Source of the DNA: Snodgrassella gandavensis
GTDB lineage: Bacteria; Pseudomonadota; Gammaproteobacteria; Burkholderiales; Neisseriaceae
Direction: 5' to 3'
Assembly: GCF_914768025.1 (NCBI RefSeq)
Contig: NZ_CAJZCE010000008.1
Location: 51,201 to 115,200, forward strand
Length of the DNA stretch: 64,000 bases
Made by a program: the position numbers and the translations under genes. The notes under the pieces are model-generated. The model was not told where the DNA came from and did no database searches. It worked only from the letters and a program-made list of their open reading frames with translations. This document shows, one piece after another, positions 50,926 to 61,580 of this stretch (positions within the stretch are counted from its first letter, which is position 1; each line of letters starts with the position of its first letter).

Positions 50926-52500
50926 ATGGCTGTAATCAAACGGGCACTGCTAAGTGTGTCAGACAAAACCGGTGTGATTGATTTTGCACACCAGCTAACG
51001 CAACTGGGCGTCGAATTACTCTCAACAGGGGGGACCGCCAGTTTATTGGCCGATGCGGGTATTACAGTGACTGAAGTTGCAGATTATACCGGATTTCCAG
51101 AAATGCTAGATGGACGGGTAAAGACATTACATCCCAAAATCCATGGTGGTATTCTGGGGCGGCGCGATTGCCCTGAGCACATAGCACAAATGGCAGCACA
51201 TGATATCAGCACCATAGACCTTGTATGTGTAAATCTGTATCCGTTTGCTGCCACAGTGACGAAACCGGGCTGTACACTGGAAGATGCCATCGAAAATATT
51301 GATATTGGTGGCCCAACAATGGTGCGTTCAGCTGCTAAAAACTGGCAAGATGTGGCCATTGTTACAGATTGTAATGATTATGCAGCAATTATTACAGAAT
51401 TACAGCAGCAGGGTTGCCTGTCAGCGCAGACCCGTTTTAGCCTGGCACGAAAAGCTTTTGCACACACCGCTCAATACGATGGCATGATTGCCAATTATCT
51501 GACTCGTATTGATGATAAAAATCTGGCTGGAAAGCCGGACTTATATACTTTCCCAAAACAATATAATCAAAGCTGGCTAAAAGTACAGGATTTACGCTAT
51601 GGCGAAAATCCGCATCAGCAGGCTGCTTTTTATCGTGATTCGCAGCCGGCTGCTGGTAGTTTGGCCAATTATCTGCAATTACAGGGAAAAGAGCTGTCAT
51701 ATAACAATATTGCTGACGCTGATGCCGCATGGGAAGCAGTTAAATCTTTTATCCAGCCTGCCTGTGTTATCGTTAAACATGCTAATCCATGTGGAGTCGC
51801 GGTGGCTGCCGATACCTTAACTGCATACCGACTGGCATTTGCCACAGATACAACCAGTGCTTTTGGCGGCATTATTGCCTTTAACCGTGAAGTAGATGCA
51901 GCAACAGTAGAAGCTGTTACCGGCCAGTTTCTTGAAGTATTAATGGCTCCCGGATTCACTACCGAAGCAAAAGCCATCATAGCTGCTAAAAAGAATGTGC
52001 GTGTACTGGAAATTCCCTTATCTGCCGGAGCAAATCAGTTTGAACTAAAACGTGTTGGCGGCGGTTTGCTGGTACAGACTCCAGACAATCATCAAATAGA
52101 AGCGAACCAATTACAGGTTGTAACAATGCGTACACCCACTGAACAGGAAATACAGGATTTACTATTCGTATGGAAAGTAGCCAAATACGTGAAATCCAAT
52201 GCAATTGTGTTTGGTAAGGGTGGGCAAACCTACGGTATAGGTGCCGGACAAATGAGTAGGGTAGATTCAACGCGGATTGCTGCGCGTAAAGCACAGGATG
52301 CGGGCTTTGAACTTGCTGGTGCCTGCGCTGCTTCAGATGCATTTTTCCCGTTTAGAGATGGGGTGGATGTGATTGCTGAGCAAGGTATTAAGGCCATTAT
52401 CCAGCCTGGTGGTTCAGTACGGGATGAAGAAGTAATTGCAGCAGCTAATGAGCATGGTATTGCCATGGTAGTAACCGGAGTACGTCACTTCCGCCATTAA
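50926..52500 (+). CDS. purH: Bifunctional AICAR transformylase/IMP cyclohydrolase
   Basis: 524 residues catalysing the last two steps to IMP. The N-terminal cyclohydrolase begins [12 protein letters not shown] and carries STGGTASLL. The C-terminal transformylase has the catalytic KHANPCG motif near 284 and [20 protein letters not shown]. The ATG at 50926 has AAGGGAG upstream; an earlier in-frame TTG has none. Confidence 0.98.
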   Translation: MAVIKRALLSVSDKTGVIDFAHQLTQLGVELLSTGGTASLLADAGITVTEVADYTGFPEMLDGRVKTLHPKIHGGILGRRDCPEHIAQMAAHDISTIDLVCVNLYPFAATVTKPGCTLEDAIENIDIGGPTMVRSAAKNWQDVAIVTDCNDYAAIITELQQQGCLSAQTRFSLARKAFAHTAQYDGMIANYLTRIDDKNLAGKPDLYTFPKQYNQSWLKVQDLRYGENPHQQAAFYRDSQPAAGSLANYLQLQGKELSYNNIADADAAWEAVKSFIQPACVIVKHANPCGVAVAADTLTAYRLAFATDTTSAFGGIIAFNREVDAATVEAVTGQFLEVLMAPGFTTEAKAIIAAKKNVRVLEIPLSAGANQFELKRVGGGLLVQTPDNHQIEANQLQVVTMRTPTEQEIQDLLFVWKVAKYVKSNAIVFGKGGQTYGIGAGQMSRVDSTRIAARKAQDAGFELAGACAASDAFFPFRDGVDVIAEQGIKAIIQPGGSVRDEEVIAAANEHGIAMVVTGVRHFRH

Positions 52501-52584
52501 TATCAGGCCATTATCTTGCAGAAATAATGCAATTTCAGCTTAATCATTAGCAGATAACAGCACTACTGTTTAATCAACTTGTCT

Positions 52585-53391
52585 ATGGAACTGCTTACTT
52601 ATTTATTAATAGGTGCTGTAGCAGGCTTTGCCGCCGGCTTATTTGGGGTTGGCGGTGGATTGATTGTCGTACCTGTTTTGTATATCGTTTTTATGCATGC
52701 TGGCTATGGCGAGGCTGTAAGTATGCATTTGGCTCTGGGAACATCATTGGCTACCATCATGGTTACTTCCATCAGTTCCATGCTGGCCCACAATAAAAAC
52801 CATGCAGTATTGTGGCTGGTACTAGGGCGGTTAACTCCCGGGCTCACACTGGGTTCATTCGGAGGTGCAGCCATTGCTGATGCTTTATCTGGTCAGAAGC
52901 TACAACTGGTTATTGGTATTTTTACCCTGGTTGTTGGTATCAACATGTTTCGCAGTGCTCAGATAAAAATCAGTGTGCAGCATAGACAATCAATTAATCC
53001 AAACTGGCATTGGTTTGCTGGTGCTGTTATCGGCATAGCCTCCGCCTTATTTGGCATTGGTGGCGGCAGCTTAACCGTGCCCTATCTGAATCGCAGCGGG
53101 CTATCCATGCAACAGGCTGTCGGTACCTCTGCTGCCTGTGGCTTGCCAATTGCAGTTGCAGGTGCTTTAGGCTTTATGTTTTTTGGTGTGCATGAGCAAA
53201 TTCATATAGCCCATACCATTGGCTACGTCCATATTTATGCTTTTATTGGCATCAGTATAATGAGCTTTATCACGGCTAGACAGGGAGCAAAAGTAGCACA
53301 TCGGCTTTCACCAGCTATATTGAAAAAATGTTTTGCCTGTTTATTATTGTTTATGAGCATGTATTTTTTAAGCAAGGCTCTGTTATTATAG
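52585..53391 (+). CDS. TSUP-family (TauE/SafE) membrane transporter
   Basis: 268 residues, about eight hydrophobic helices. It has two copies of the family repeat: GAVAGFAAGLFGVGGGLIVVPVL near residue 10 and GAVIGIASALFGIGGGSLTVPYL near 150. Members export sulfite, sulfoacetate or related organosulfur acids; the substrate is unknown. The MBL hydrolase follows 23 bases later, and this pairing suggests a sulfur-related role, not proven. Confidence 0.85.
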   Translation: MELLTYLLIGAVAGFAAGLFGVGGGLIVVPVLYIVFMHAGYGEAVSMHLALGTSLATIMVTSISSMLAHNKNHAVLWLVLGRLTPGLTLGSFGGAAIADALSGQKLQLVIGIFTLVVGINMFRSAQIKISVQHRQSINPNWHWFAGAVIGIASALFGIGGGSLTVPYLNRSGLSMQQAVGTSAACGLPIAVAGALGFMFFGVHEQIHIAHTIGYVHIYAFIGISIMSFITARQGAKVAHRLSPAILKKCFACLLLFMSMYFLSKALLL

Positions 53392-53414
53392 ATGGGTAGC
53401 GAGGTAAAGGAAAA

Positions 53415-54050
53415 ATGGCTTTACAAATGCAGGTTATACCCGTGACACCGTTTCAACAGAATGCGGCGTTACTATGGGATGATGTTAGCCGCGACGCAGT
53501 ATTGACAGATGTTGGTGGCGAGGCTGAACGTTTACTAAACGCAGTAGACAAGCATCAGCTTAAACTACAGGCAATCTGGTTAACACATGGCCACCTTGAC
53601 CATGCTGGTGGCGTAGCAGATTTAATTGTCCAGCACACTGTTCCAGTATTGGGGCCACATCAGGCAGACGATTATTGGTTGCAGGCATTGCCAGAAGTTA
53701 CCGCTAATTACGGCTTTCCTGTTAGTCAGCCACTAACACCTACCCGTTGGTTACAGGATGGTGATAAGTTGACCGTTGGTGAACATACATTTGTTGTCTA
53801 TCACATACCCGGGCATACACCCGGTCATGTCGTATTTTATAGTCAGGCCAATAGCCTGCTAATTGCAGGTGATGTTTTATTTCGCGAATCTATTGGCCGT
53901 ACTGATTTTCCGGGTGGGAGTCATTCTGATTTAATCCGTGGGATTCAGAGTAAATTGTTTACTCTGCCCGATGATACTCGGGTTTTGCCGGGACATGGAT
54001 TTATGACTACTATTGGTCATGAAAAAGAACACAATCCATTTTTGCGGTAA
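53415..54050 (+). CDS. Metallo-beta-lactamase-fold hydrolase, glyoxalase II/YcbL-like
   Basis: 211 residues. The binuclear zinc site is complete: THGHLDH (57-63), HIPGHTPGHV near 130, Asp in LLIAGDVLFRESIGRTDFPGG near 155, and the last His in VLPGHG near 193. It matches the short glyoxalase II-like type (YcbL/PP0772). The substrate may be S-lactoylglutathione or another thioester. Confidence 0.88.
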   Translation: MALQMQVIPVTPFQQNAALLWDDVSRDAVLTDVGGEAERLLNAVDKHQLKLQAIWLTHGHLDHAGGVADLIVQHTVPVLGPHQADDYWLQALPEVTANYGFPVSQPLTPTRWLQDGDKLTVGEHTFVVYHIPGHTPGHVVFYSQANSLLIAGDVLFRESIGRTDFPGGSHSDLIRGIQSKLFTLPDDTRVLPGHGFMTTIGHEKEHNPFLR

Positions 54051-54251
54051 TCAGGCCACTACTTATTTTTATCATACTCAAATTTAAATATCGGGAAATA
54101 ACCAGATGTATAAATAAGGTCTACAATAGTGTCTTGATAAATGTAATTTATATATAAATCAACAATTGAGTTAATGCATATCAATTGCAGGCAAATGTCT
54201 GGTAATGCTTCTTGCGCATTAAATCACGGGTAATAAATATTCAAACATTGG

Positions 54252-55526
54252 TTACTCTTTATTCCATGGCGCAACTTTCACTAATAGCAGCATACCCGGT
54301 AAGGCCAGAAAAAAACATAACCAGAAAAAGCTCACATAGCCCATACATTTAATCAAATAGCCTGTGGTCGCGTTAATCAAGGTCCTTGGTGCCGCAGCGA
54401 GACTGGTAAACAGTGCCAGTTGTGTCGCCGTAAAGGTGGGATTAGTTTCCCGCGCCATATAAGCCACAAAAGCAGCCGTACCCAAGCCTACACCAATAGC
54501 TTCAAATCCAATAACCGCAGCCAATATCAACAGCTGTTTTGTGCCGATAACCGTAAAAGGCCCAAGACTAGCCAGCCAGGCAAAACCCAGAATAGAAAAA
54601 ACCTGTACCAATCCGAATAGCCATAAAGCACGATTAATGCCTAGTTTAATCATCCAGATACCGCCCAGAATGCCAGCAATAATCATTGGCCACAAACCAG
54701 CATTTTTGGCAATCAGGCCAATATCTTTCTTACTAAAGCCCATATCCAGATAAAAAGGCGTAGCCAGCGCAGTAGCCATACTGTCACCAAGTTTATACAG
54801 GAAAATAAAAAACAGTACCAGCAAGGCATTTTCAACTCCCTTGCGTACAAAAAATTCTTTAAAAGGCTCAATAACTGTTTGCTCAAGAGATTTGGGTGTC
54901 GTTGCTGGCAACTTTGGTTCGTTTGCCAGCAAGAGCGTCATCAACATACCCGGTAGCATAAATAATGCTGTAATAGCAAATACCGTTGACCATGGATATA
55001 TATCAGCCAGAATGAGCGCCAAAGAGCCAGGTACCAGTGCAGCGATACGATAGGCATTAACATGAATCGCATTGCCCAACCCTAACTCATTGTTCTGTAA
55101 TATTTCGCGCCGGAAAGCATCCAGCACAATATCCTGACTGGCGGCAAAAAAAGCCACAAACAGAGACAGAATTATAATTGCAGTTTTGTTCTGCTGCGGA
55201 TTAAGCTCCGTATAGCCTAGTAGTGTCAGCAATAGGGCAACCTGTGTGACAAACATCCAGCCACGTCGTCTTCCCAACCATGGAAAATGAACCGCATCCA
55301 TCAGTGGCGACCATAAAAATTTCCAGGTAAAAGGTAAACCAACGATTGAAAACAGACCAATAGTAGCTAAATCTACACCTTCATCACGCAGCCATGCCGG
55401 AATTAGATTCATTAGAAAATATAACGGTAAACCAGAACTAAAACCGGTAAACACACAAATCAGCATATGACGGCTAAAAATTTTATGCCATAAAGATACA
55501 GTTAATTGAGTATTGTTCTGATTCAT
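54252..55526 (-). CDS. ampG: AmpG-type muropeptide MFS permease
   Basis: 424 residues, about 12-14 membrane helices. N-terminus MLICVFTGFSSGLPLYFLMNLIPAWLRDEGVDLATIGLFSIVGLPFTWKFLWSPLMDA is typical AmpG. Imports GlcNAc-anhydroMurNAc peptides released by lytic transglycosylases such as MltA. The ATG at 55526 is chosen; a longer frame begins ten codons earlier without support. Confidence 0.92.
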   Translation of the reverse strand: MNQNNTQLTVSLWHKIFSRHMLICVFTGFSSGLPLYFLMNLIPAWLRDEGVDLATIGLFSIVGLPFTWKFLWSPLMDAVHFPWLGRRRGWMFVTQVALLLTLLGYTELNPQQNKTAIIILSLFVAFFAASQDIVLDAFRREILQNNELGLGNAIHVNAYRIAALVPGSLALILADIYPWSTVFAITALFMLPGMLMTLLLANEPKLPATTPKSLEQTVIEPFKEFFVRKGVENALLVLFFIFLYKLGDSMATALATPFYLDMGFSKKDIGLIAKNAGLWPMIIAGILGGIWMIKLGINRALWLFGLVQVFSILGFAWLASLGPFTVIGTKQLLILAAVIGFEAIGVGLGTAAFVAYMARETNPTFTATQLALFTSLAAAPRTLINATTGYLIKCMGYVSFFWLCFFLALPGMLLLVKVAPWNKE

Positions 55527-55754
55527 ACAGATATAATCCAACAGCAAATCACACATGCCCGAAAAATCTGCATAAATCTCAATTTTTTATGCAATTGGCA
55601 CAAATTGTTAAAAAAGAAAACAGACTAGTCATAAATAACTATTGTACGCCAGTTTGAAATAGCATAAAGCTCTGTGTACCTATAGCTTATAGCAGGTACT
55701 ACTCAAATCATTAATACAAAACGGATAATTAAGTCATAAATCCGTAAAACCTTT

Positions 55755-57365
55755 TCAAAGAGAATCTGTAGTGGCTACAGGAAATTCTTCTTCATCCTCT
55801 TCCGGACATTGATAGTTTTCAGGCAAATTTTTACTGCTTTGCACACCCAATTGACGCAATTTATTGGCCTTGCTCACCAGATTCCCGCGACCAGTTACCA
55901 ATTGTCCCATGGCCTTCTGAAATTGTCCCTGTGCCTGATCCAGATTTTTACCCACACCTTCCAGAGTATGCACAAATCCAACAAACTTGTCATATAACTT
56001 GCCACCTTCTTTGGCGATTGTCAAAGCATTCTGATTTTGTTGTTCACTACGCCAGATATGAGCAATTGTACGTAGCGTAGCCAGCAAAGTACTGGGACCA
56101 ACCAGCATAATCCGCTTTTGAAAACAGTCATCAAATAGCTGATTATCCTGTTGCAGGGCAAGTAAATAGGCAGGTTCAACCGGAATAAACATAAACACAA
56201 AATCCAGCGTATTTAGTCCATCTATTTCATCATAGCATTTGGCCGAAAGCTCTTTAATGTGCTGGCGTACCGACTGAATATGCGCCACCAGTGCCTTATC
56301 CGCACTACTGGCATCAGTGGCCTGAGTATAGCGAACATAGGCCGTAAGTGATGTTTTGGCATCAATAACTATCTGTTTATTTTCTGGTAAATTTACCAGC
56401 ACATCCGGTTGCAAGCGGCGCTGGCGGCCAAACTCATCAATAACAGTGGAGGAAGCCTGTAAAACATATTCACGCCCCTTATGTAAGCCAGAATTTTCCA
56501 ACACCTTTTCCAGAATCATTTCGCCCCAGTTACCCTGATTCTTATTCTGGGTACCAGACAGAGCATCAGTAAGCGCTTTAGCATCACTATGTAATTGTGC
56601 ATTCAGTTGCTGTAAGTGTTTCAGCTCAGTTTCTAAAGTAGTCCGCTCTTTAGCTTCCTTTTCGTAGGTATTTTGCACCAACTGACTAAATCCTTGCATA
56701 CGTTCGTGCAAAGGATTTAGCAACTGGCTAAGACTGGCCTGATTCTGCTCACTGAAGCGTTTACTTTTTTCTTCCAGAATATCATTAGCCAGCGATTTAA
56801 ACTGATCACTGAGACTAGCACGAGCCTCATTTAAAAGCGCCAGTTTTTCTTCATATGCCTCACGTTCATGCTGGAGCTGCGTAGCAAGACGGCTATTTTC
56901 CACTCGCGTATGATTTAATTCTGCCTGAACCTGCGTATACTCTTCTTCACGCAAGCGCCATTCCTCACTTCGCAATAGCCAGTCCTGTAACTGTTGTTCA
57001 GCTGCCGCCAGTTTAGTCGAAATAGCTTGATATTGTTCCGAGGCTAAACGATATTGCTGCCGCTCATGTTGTAATGTTTCTTGAACATTGATTAATTGAG
57101 TATTAACAGCTTCGGCAGCACTCAAACGCTTGTGAACAAGCTGTAATTCCTGACGGCAGTGACTCAGCTCAGTTTCATTATTCTGATTAATTTGTTGTAA
57201 ATTATTTGCTTCTGTTTGAATACGAACCAGTTCATTTGTTGCTTCTGATAGACGAACGTGCCCAGCCTGACGTTCCTGCAATAATTTTTGGCGTGAAATT
57301 AAATGGAAAATACAAACGATGGTGATAACTAAAATTATCCAGATTAACCAGAAAATAACCGTCAT
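55755..57365 (-). CDS. rmuC: DNA recombination protein RmuC
   Basis: 536 residues. N-terminal membrane helix (WLIWIILVITIVCIF, residues 5-20), a long coiled coil (about 25-270) and the RmuC nuclease-like domain (about 290-480: NQGNWGEMILEKVLENSGL, LQPDVLVNLPENKQIVIDAKTSL). Limits recombination at inverted repeats in E. coli. Single gene; an AT-rich accessory region begins beyond its start. Confidence 0.95.
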   Translation of the reverse strand: MTVIFWLIWIILVITIVCIFHLISRQKLLQERQAGHVRLSEATNELVRIQTEANNLQQINQNNETELSHCRQELQLVHKRLSAAEAVNTQLINVQETLQHERQQYRLASEQYQAISTKLAAAEQQLQDWLLRSEEWRLREEEYTQVQAELNHTRVENSRLATQLQHEREAYEEKLALLNEARASLSDQFKSLANDILEEKSKRFSEQNQASLSQLLNPLHERMQGFSQLVQNTYEKEAKERTTLETELKHLQQLNAQLHSDAKALTDALSGTQNKNQGNWGEMILEKVLENSGLHKGREYVLQASSTVIDEFGRQRRLQPDVLVNLPENKQIVIDAKTSLTAYVRYTQATDASSADKALVAHIQSVRQHIKELSAKCYDEIDGLNTLDFVFMFIPVEPAYLLALQQDNQLFDDCFQKRIMLVGPSTLLATLRTIAHIWRSEQQNQNALTIAKEGGKLYDKFVGFVHTLEGVGKNLDQAQGQFQKAMGQLVTGRGNLVSKANKLRQLGVQSSKNLPENYQCPEEDEEEFPVATTDSL

Positions 57366-57700
57366 GATTTATTAAATTTTAAACAAGTAACTGGTTGCAA
57401 TAATACCATGTATTTTGCAAAGCAATCGACTAAAAATAAAAGCTTTTTATTGTAAATAAGCAAAATAATTTCATAGCTCAATTCAAATGTAAAACAGTTT
57501 TTTTGAGATTATTGGCAATCTAGATTATTACTAAAATAAAAATTTTAAATAATAAAGTAGATTTATTAAAACTAATATTAATCAAAAAAGATACTATTTT
57601 ATACAATAACAAATAAATATTTGTTATTATAATCAACTTTTTTGGCCTAATCTAAGATTAGAATGATTATTAGCACTTATTGTTAATAGGTAAATTTAAA
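57366..57700. other. Very AT-rich upstream region with inverted repeat
   Basis: About 335 bases of extreme AT content between divergent rmuC and the large glycan-type gene. It contains a perfect 11-bp inverted repeat AATAACAAATA / TATTTGTTATT (57605-57615, 57618-57628) about 75 bases before the ATG: a candidate operator or H-NS/MvaT-like silenced region. Confidence 0.5.
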
Positions 57701-60700
57701 ATGTTTCAAGTTAATAATTCTATGTTGACCGAACCACGAAAATTAACATGGCCTTATGGGTGGTGTGGGCATATACCATTTGTTAGTTGGCTTATTGAAG
57801 AACAGAAACCAAATATAATCGTAGAATTAGGAACTCACTCTGGAAATTCATATTTAGCTATATGTCAGGCTGTTGCAGAAAATGGTATTGATGCCAAATG
57901 CTATGCAGTTGATACCTGGAAAGGTGATGAGCATGCGGGAAATTATGATGAAGATGTATACAATCAATTAGCTGAATATCATAAAGAACACTATACTGAA
58001 TTTTCTAATTTAATGCGTATGACATTTGATGAAGCTAATTCATATTTCAGTGATAAAAGTATAGATTTGTTACATATTGATGGCTTTCATACATACGATG
58101 TTGTTAAGCATGATTTTAAAGGCTGGCTACCTAAAATATCAGATAATGGTATTGTACTATTTCATGACATTAATGTTCGCGAACGAAATTTTGGTGTATG
58201 GAAATTATGGGAAGAACTACGCACGCAATATCCAAATTATGAATTTAAGCACTCTCATGGATTAGGTGTATTATTTGTTGGTCATGCAAGTCAGTCAATT
58301 TTGACTGAAAAATTAAAAACAGATAATGCAGATTCTGATGCTATAGTAGCAAGATTGTTTGCTCGTCTTGGTGAGTTAATATGTTTAAAAGTCGAATTAA
58401 ATATTAATGATAACTCTTTACAAAATAAACTAAATGAAAAATTGAACCTTGGCATTAAAGATATCAAAAATTACATTGAAAACAATCAAAATAAAATAAT
58501 ACAAAAAAATGATCAAACTATTAAGACTGTAACAGATTATCTAACTTATAGTACCAAAAAGAATGAAAGTATTGAATCAAATTTGGTTATACAGCAACAA
58601 CTTATGAAAAAATTGCTTGAGCGTCATACTATATCTAATATTCAGCCGTTTCGTTTTTTTTCTTTAGTATTAAAAGGACAAAAAAAAGAAGCAATAAAAC
58701 CATTTAAGAAAGCTATACGTAGCATGTTAAGAAAGCTATACTATAAATTTCCGAAACGATGGCAACCTGCTTTGTTGAATTGGGCAATTAAAGTTCATCC
58801 CAGTTGGTTTAAAAATCATCCAAAAGTCTTACCACCGAAAAAAAACATTTATTATAATAAATGTCTGCTATTGGATATTGATTCACAAAGTTCAAAATTA
58901 AAATCTCAACCAGGTAGTATAGCGGTACACTGTCATGTTTTTTATAGTGATTTAATAAACGAATTTGTTGAACATTTGTCAAAAGTACCTTTTACATTTG
59001 ATATTTTCGTTTCTGTATCCGATAAAAATTCCAGAGATATCTGTCAACAAGAATTTGAAAAAATAAAAAATATCAATCAGCTTGAGATAAAAATAGTACC
59101 AAATCGTGGCAGGGATATTGCTCCGATGTTTGTAGAATTTGGACAAAAACTGAAGCAATATGATTATATAGCACATATACAAAGTAAAAAATCAAAATAT
59201 AACAATGGTGCAACCGATGGATGGCGCGATTATTTATTTAATTCATTGTTTGGTTCAGTGTCAAATATACAAAAAATTTTTTCATTATTTGTAGAGAATG
59301 ATGAATTAGGTATTATCTATCCACAAATTTATCATCGTTTACCTTATTTCGCATGTACATGGTTAGCTAATCGATCCCAAGGTCAACAGCTATTGACTCA
59401 AATGAAATTACCCATGGTAGAAGGTTATTTCAATTTTCCTGTTGGCTCAATGTTTTGGGCTAGAACGAATGCATTAACACCTTTATTTAATTTAAATCTT
59501 ACATGGGAAGATTTTCCAGAAGAACAGGGACAAACTGATGGTACACTAGCGCATGTACTTGAAAGATTATTAGGCCTTGTACCTACATTAATAGGGTATA
59601 ACTCGGTGGTTATTAAAGAGTTGAATCATCCATCATGGTCAACTTATCGTCTCGATTCGCAATATCTTAATCGAGATTTAGACTTTTATAAATCTATAAT
59701 TAATAAAGAAAAAGTAAAAATTGTTGCTTTTGATATATTTGATACGTTGCTAGTAAGGCCATTATTAAACCCTGATCATATAAAATTGATAGTGGCCTTA
59801 TCTCTAGATAATGAAAGCAAAACTGCATTTGAAAAATATCGTGTTACTGCAGAATCTCAGGCAAGAATTAAAAAAGGCAAAGATGTATCCATAAATGATA
59901 TTTATGAACAATTTAAAATTCTATCACAACTTTCAGAGAGTAAAGTGCATCATATTCAAAAAATTGAAGAGAATGTTGAACTTTCTTCTGTAAGTCTCCG
60001 ACAGGAAGTAGTTGAGGTGATGAATTTTGCTAAAGACATAGGAAAAAAAATTATTTTAATTAGTGATATGTTTTTACCAAGAATTGTAATTGAAACAATG
60101 CTGTTTCGAAATGGTATTGATCAATGGGATGAGTTATATTTATCTTCAGAAATTGGAAAACGCAAAGATAGTGGTGAACTATATAAATATATGTTGGATC
60201 ATGAGCAGGTAGACAGTAATCATGTAGTTATGATTGGAGATAATGAACGCTCAGATTTACAATTACCTACGGAGTACTTTGGAATTAAGTGTCTTCATAT
60301 TTTACGTGCTGCTGATCTGGCACAAGCATTACCCACATATTCTAAATTAGCGAGTAAAAATTTAATTCGGAATGATATTAATAGTGAGTTAACTATTGGA
60401 TTATTAATAAAGAAAAATTTAAATAATATTTCTTTTTTTAATAATATATTTGAAGAACCCAAATTGTTTAATTCAGATCCCTATCAGTTAGGCTATAATC
60501 TGGTAGGACCAGTAGTATGCGCTTTTTGCCAATGGTTAATTGAGCAAGCTAAAATTGATAAAATTGATAAATTCTATTTTTTAGCCAGAGAAGGTAAATT
60601 TATCAAGCAAGTATATGATTTATGGAGTGTACCGCAAAAAAATACTCCGGAAAGCTGTTATTTGCAATTGTCTCGTAGATGTGTAACTGTACCCGATATT

Positions 60701-61522
60701 ACTTCTATTGAAGATATTATTGCTATTGCAGAAAAAAATTACTTTGAAAATAATATTAAAAATTATTTTACTGAGCGGTTTGGTTTAAATTTAGGTTCTG
60801 CAAAATGGGATGAAATCTTTAGTAAGAAGTTATGGAATAAAGGGGAAAAATTAGCTATAAAACATAAAAATATTGAACATATAAAATCTTTATTAGAATT
60901 CCTTCAAGCAGATATCATTAGTGAAGCGAAGACAGAAAAACAAGCGTTAATGATATATTTGGAAGAAGTCGATCTACTTTCGAATAATAGCTGTGCTGTA
61001 GTTGATGTAGGATATTCAGGAACTATCCAAAAAGCATTGAATAAGTTATTAATAAAGCCTATTCATGGATATTATTTTGCAACAGTAGTTTCAAGTATAG
61101 AAGGCTTGGCTCGCGATGTAAAAATGAAAGGCTGCTATGTCAATAATGGCAATAATTTATTTTGTGACTCACAAATTTATTCCCATAGCTTTGAGTTAGA
61201 GAAATTATTAAGTGCGAATGATCCTCAGATTATTAAATATGTTATTGATGAAAATAATAAATTAAATAGAAAATTTAAGAATTTATCAGATAAAGAACTG
61301 GCAACTCAATCAATACGAAATCAATTGCAGCAGGGAGCTATAGATTTTGTACATGATGCAGTTAATATTCGCAAAAATCTTTATTTTGATTTTAGTCCAT
61401 CTTTGTTGGTTGCTGATTCTTTATATAAAGATTTTAGTTTAGCGCAGCAGACTGAAAAAAATAAAGTTTTGGAAGATTTAATTCTGGATGATGATTATTG
61501 TGGCAGGGGTCTTGTTAGCTGA
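57701..61522 (+). CDS. Multidomain surface-polysaccharide protein: methyltransferase, RgpF-like, HAD-like
   Basis: 1273 residues from the ATG at 57701. Residues about 15-205: class I SAM methyltransferase (IIVELGTHSGNSY, IDLLHIDGFHTYDVVKHDF, GIVLFHDI). About 220-330: charged, probably coiled. About 400-660: RgpF (rhamnan synthesis F) type domain (IAVHCHVFYSDLINEFVEHL, VPNRGRDIAPMF, YDYIAHIQSKKS, GSMFWARTNAL). About 675-870: HAD fold with VAFDIFDTLLVRP, LISDMFLP and IGDNERSD; the second Asp of the usual DxD is present as D-I-F-D. About 915-1273: helical region with FYFLAREGKF of large HAD-linked glycan proteins. Low GC and flanking IS elements point to transfer. Predicted cytoplasmic enzyme for capsule or O-antigen-like glycan; exact sugar unknown. 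Confidence 0.75.
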   Translation: MFQVNNSMLTEPRKLTWPYGWCGHIPFVSWLIEEQKPNIIVELGTHSGNSYLAICQAVAENGIDAKCYAVDTWKGDEHAGNYDEDVYNQLAEYHKEHYTEFSNLMRMTFDEANSYFSDKSIDLLHIDGFHTYDVVKHDFKGWLPKISDNGIVLFHDINVRERNFGVWKLWEELRTQYPNYEFKHSHGLGVLFVGHASQSILTEKLKTDNADSDAIVARLFARLGELICLKVELNINDNSLQNKLNEKLNLGIKDIKNYIENNQNKIIQKNDQTIKTVTDYLTYSTKKNESIESNLVIQQQLMKKLLERHTISNIQPFRFFSLVLKGQKKEAIKPFKKAIRSMLRKLYYKFPKRWQPALLNWAIKVHPSWFKNHPKVLPPKKNIYYNKCLLLDIDSQSSKLKSQPGSIAVHCHVFYSDLINEFVEHLSKVPFTFDIFVSVSDKNSRDICQQEFEKIKNINQLEIKIVPNRGRDIAPMFVEFGQKLKQYDYIAHIQSKKSKYNNGATDGWRDYLFNSLFGSVSNIQKIFSLFVENDELGIIYPQIYHRLPYFACTWLANRSQGQQLLTQMKLPMVEGYFNFPVGSMFWARTNALTPLFNLNLTWEDFPEEQGQTDGTLAHVLERLLGLVPTLIGYNSVVIKELNHPSWSTYRLDSQYLNRDLDFYKSIINKEKVKIVAFDIFDTLLVRPLLNPDHIKLIVALSLDNESKTAFEKYRVTAESQARIKKGKDVSINDIYEQFKILSQLSESKVHHIQKIEENVELSSVSLRQEVVEVMNFAKDIGKKIILISDMFLPRIVIETMLFRNGIDQWDELYLSSEIGKRKDSGELYKYMLDHEQVDSNHVVMIGDNERSDLQLPTEYFGIKCLHILRAADLAQALPTYSKLASKNLIRNDINSELTIGLLIKKNLNNISFFNNIFEEPKLFNSDPYQLGYNLVGPVVCAFCQWLIEQAKIDKIDKFYFLAREGKFIKQVYDLWSVPQKNTPESCYLQLSRRCVTVPDITSIEDIIAIAEKNYFENNIKNYFTERFGLNLGSAKWDEIFSKKLWNKGEKLAIKHKNIEHIKSLLEFLQADIISEAKTEKQALMIYLEEVDLLSNNSCAVVDVGYSGTIQKALNKLLIKPIHGYYFATVVSSIEGLARDVKMKGCYVNNGNNLFCDSQIYSHSFELEKLLSANDPQIIKYVIDENNKLNRKFKNLSDKELATQSIRNQLQQGAIDFVHDAVNIRKNLYFDFSPSLLVADSLYKDFSLAQQTEKNKVLEDLILDDDYCGRGLVS

Positions 61523-61547
61523 TTCAACTATAGATAGTCATTAAATT

Positions 61548-61580
61548 AATAAAAGGATTAAAATTTTTAATCCTTTTATT
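61548..61580 (+). terminator. Intrinsic terminator after the glycan gene
   Basis: 14-bp perfect stem AATAAAAGGATTAA / TTAATCCTTTTATT with an AATTT loop, 25 bases after the stop. The IS481-family element begins at the very next base. Confidence 0.75.
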
